14,153 nucleotides of DNA from CALAED01 sp937891035 (lineage in GTDB: Bacteria; Actinomycetota; Actinomycetes; Streptosporangiales; Streptosporangiaceae), in the NCBI GenBank assembly GCA_035642125.1, contig DASQSZ010000064.1, forward strand, positions 1 to 14,153. The letters are read 5' to 3'. The notes under the pieces were generated by a model. The model saw nothing but the letters and a program-made list of their open reading frames with translations, made no database searches and was not told the DNA's origin. Position 1 is the first letter of the stretch, and each line of letters opens with the position of its first letter. Shown here piece by piece: positions 13,723-14,153 of the stretch. The position numbers were made by a program, and so were the translations under genes.

Positions 13723-14153
13723 GAACCCCCGCATCCCCCCATGCCCCGCCTCGCCAGGGGCCGGCACAAGACGGCCGGTCACGAGGCCTGCGTGATGGAG
13801 CTCGTGTCCTTCCTCAACGAGGAAGAATGGAGCGATCATCCCCGCTGTGTCCAACCGGTGCTGGCAGCCGCCGCCCGGGCCGTCAACGACCGGGTGAGCG
13901 ACGAGGGCCGGCAGCGCCTCGTGGACCTGGCTCCGCGGCTGGCCGGCACCGCTGAAGCCGACTGGCTCGTGGGCGCCCGTCTGGTGGTGCTGTGCACGGA
14001 TGCGGCCCTGAACGAGCCGCCCGTGCCCACCGGGCGGCCGGCGCCCGGCTCGACCGAGGCGCACGGGACACGGCCGCTTCGTAGTATGCCGCACGAGGTA
14101 TGGCAGGAGCTCACCGCCGCCCGGCGCACGGCGAGGTACCTGCTCGCCCGCCA
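13717..14153 (+). CDS. Conserved actinobacterial protein of unknown function (5' part; runs off the window)
   Basis: The frame stays open to the right edge: 145 complete codons from ATG 13717. The segment P-R-L-A-R-G-R-H-K-T followed by E-A-C-V-M-E-L-V-S-F-L and W-S-D-H-P-R-C-V-Q-P-V-L resembles a protein seen repeatedly in Streptomyces-like genomes, of no known function. ATG 13717 has GGGAG (13707-13711) 5 nt upstream; the alternative ATG 13741 has no ribosome binding site. The chosen start overlaps the second GTATRC box, so the gntR product could control this gene as well. It is divergent from gntR with 27 bp between the start codons. The end lies outside the window. Confidence 0.7.
   Translation, partial: MQEPPHPPMPRLARGRHKTAGHEACVMELVSFLNEEEWSDHPRCVQPVLAAAARAVNDRVSDEGRQRLVDLAPRLAGTAEADWLVGARLVVLCTDAALNEPPVPTGRPAPGSTEAHGTRPLRSMPHEVWQELTAARRTARYLLAR

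Noticed and set aside
14084..14103. GTATGC and GTATGG 14 bp apart inside the divergent gene
   Set aside because: Fits the operator spacing, but lies well inside a coding region and the boxes are degenerate; chance is the simpler explanation.
1..14153. CRISPR arrays, tRNA/rRNA genes, insertion sequences, prophage or attachment sites
   Set aside because: No regularly spaced repeats, cloverleaf-type sequences, transposases, integrases or terminal inverted repeats were seen.

Overview
The window is very GC-rich DNA with strong third-position G/C bias, GTG starts, near-leaderless promoters and an actinobacterial-type SMC. I read it as the chromosome of a filamentous actinomycete (Streptosporangiales- or Streptomyces-like; the order is a guess). 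The left edge holds the 3' end of a short coiled-coil protein followed by a good intrinsic terminator. A 409-bp gene-free stretch with an AT-rich patch and nested inverted repeats then leads into smc (582-4256), which is complete and has intact ATPase motifs.

Most of the rest is one co-directional gene set (4458-12766). It begins with the four functions of a thiamine-diphosphate-dependent 2-oxoacid:acceptor oxidoreductase: gamma; a GltD-like FAD/NAD(P) oxidoreductase fused to a delta-type 2x[4Fe-4S] ferredoxin; alpha; and beta. The alpha subunit has Y-P-I-R-P where pyruvate enzymes have Y-P-I-T-P. It also has an R-T-L-D-P-P-G-D-F loop 78 residues further on. The R31/R109/D112/F117 spacing I recall from the Moorella thermoacetica oxalate oxidoreductase (OOR) is reproduced exactly, so my best reading is an oxalate-oxidising enzyme (oxalate to 2 CO2) that passes electrons through its own flavoprotein to NAD(P)+. 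Three small unrecognised proteins (85, 101 and 89 aa) follow. After a T-depleted 242-bp spacer come an Nramp-fold transporter lacking the canonical metal-binding motifs and a small membrane protein whose gene starts 6 bp after it.

A convergent FCD-type GntR regulator (13006-13689) closes the cluster. GTATAC-like boxes spaced exactly 14 bp apart occur just upstream of the gamma gene (three boxes) and in the divergent region upstream of gntR (two boxes). This makes gntR the obvious candidate regulator of the operon and of itself. A divergent gene, cut off by the right edge, encodes a conserved actinobacterial protein of unknown function.

Together the cluster looks like a self-contained module: import of a small dicarboxylate or related acid, its oxidative decarboxylation, electron transfer to pyridine nucleotide, and local control. 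The oxalate assignment and the roles of the transporter and the three small proteins are inferences from motifs and gene order. No database search or biochemical evidence was available.
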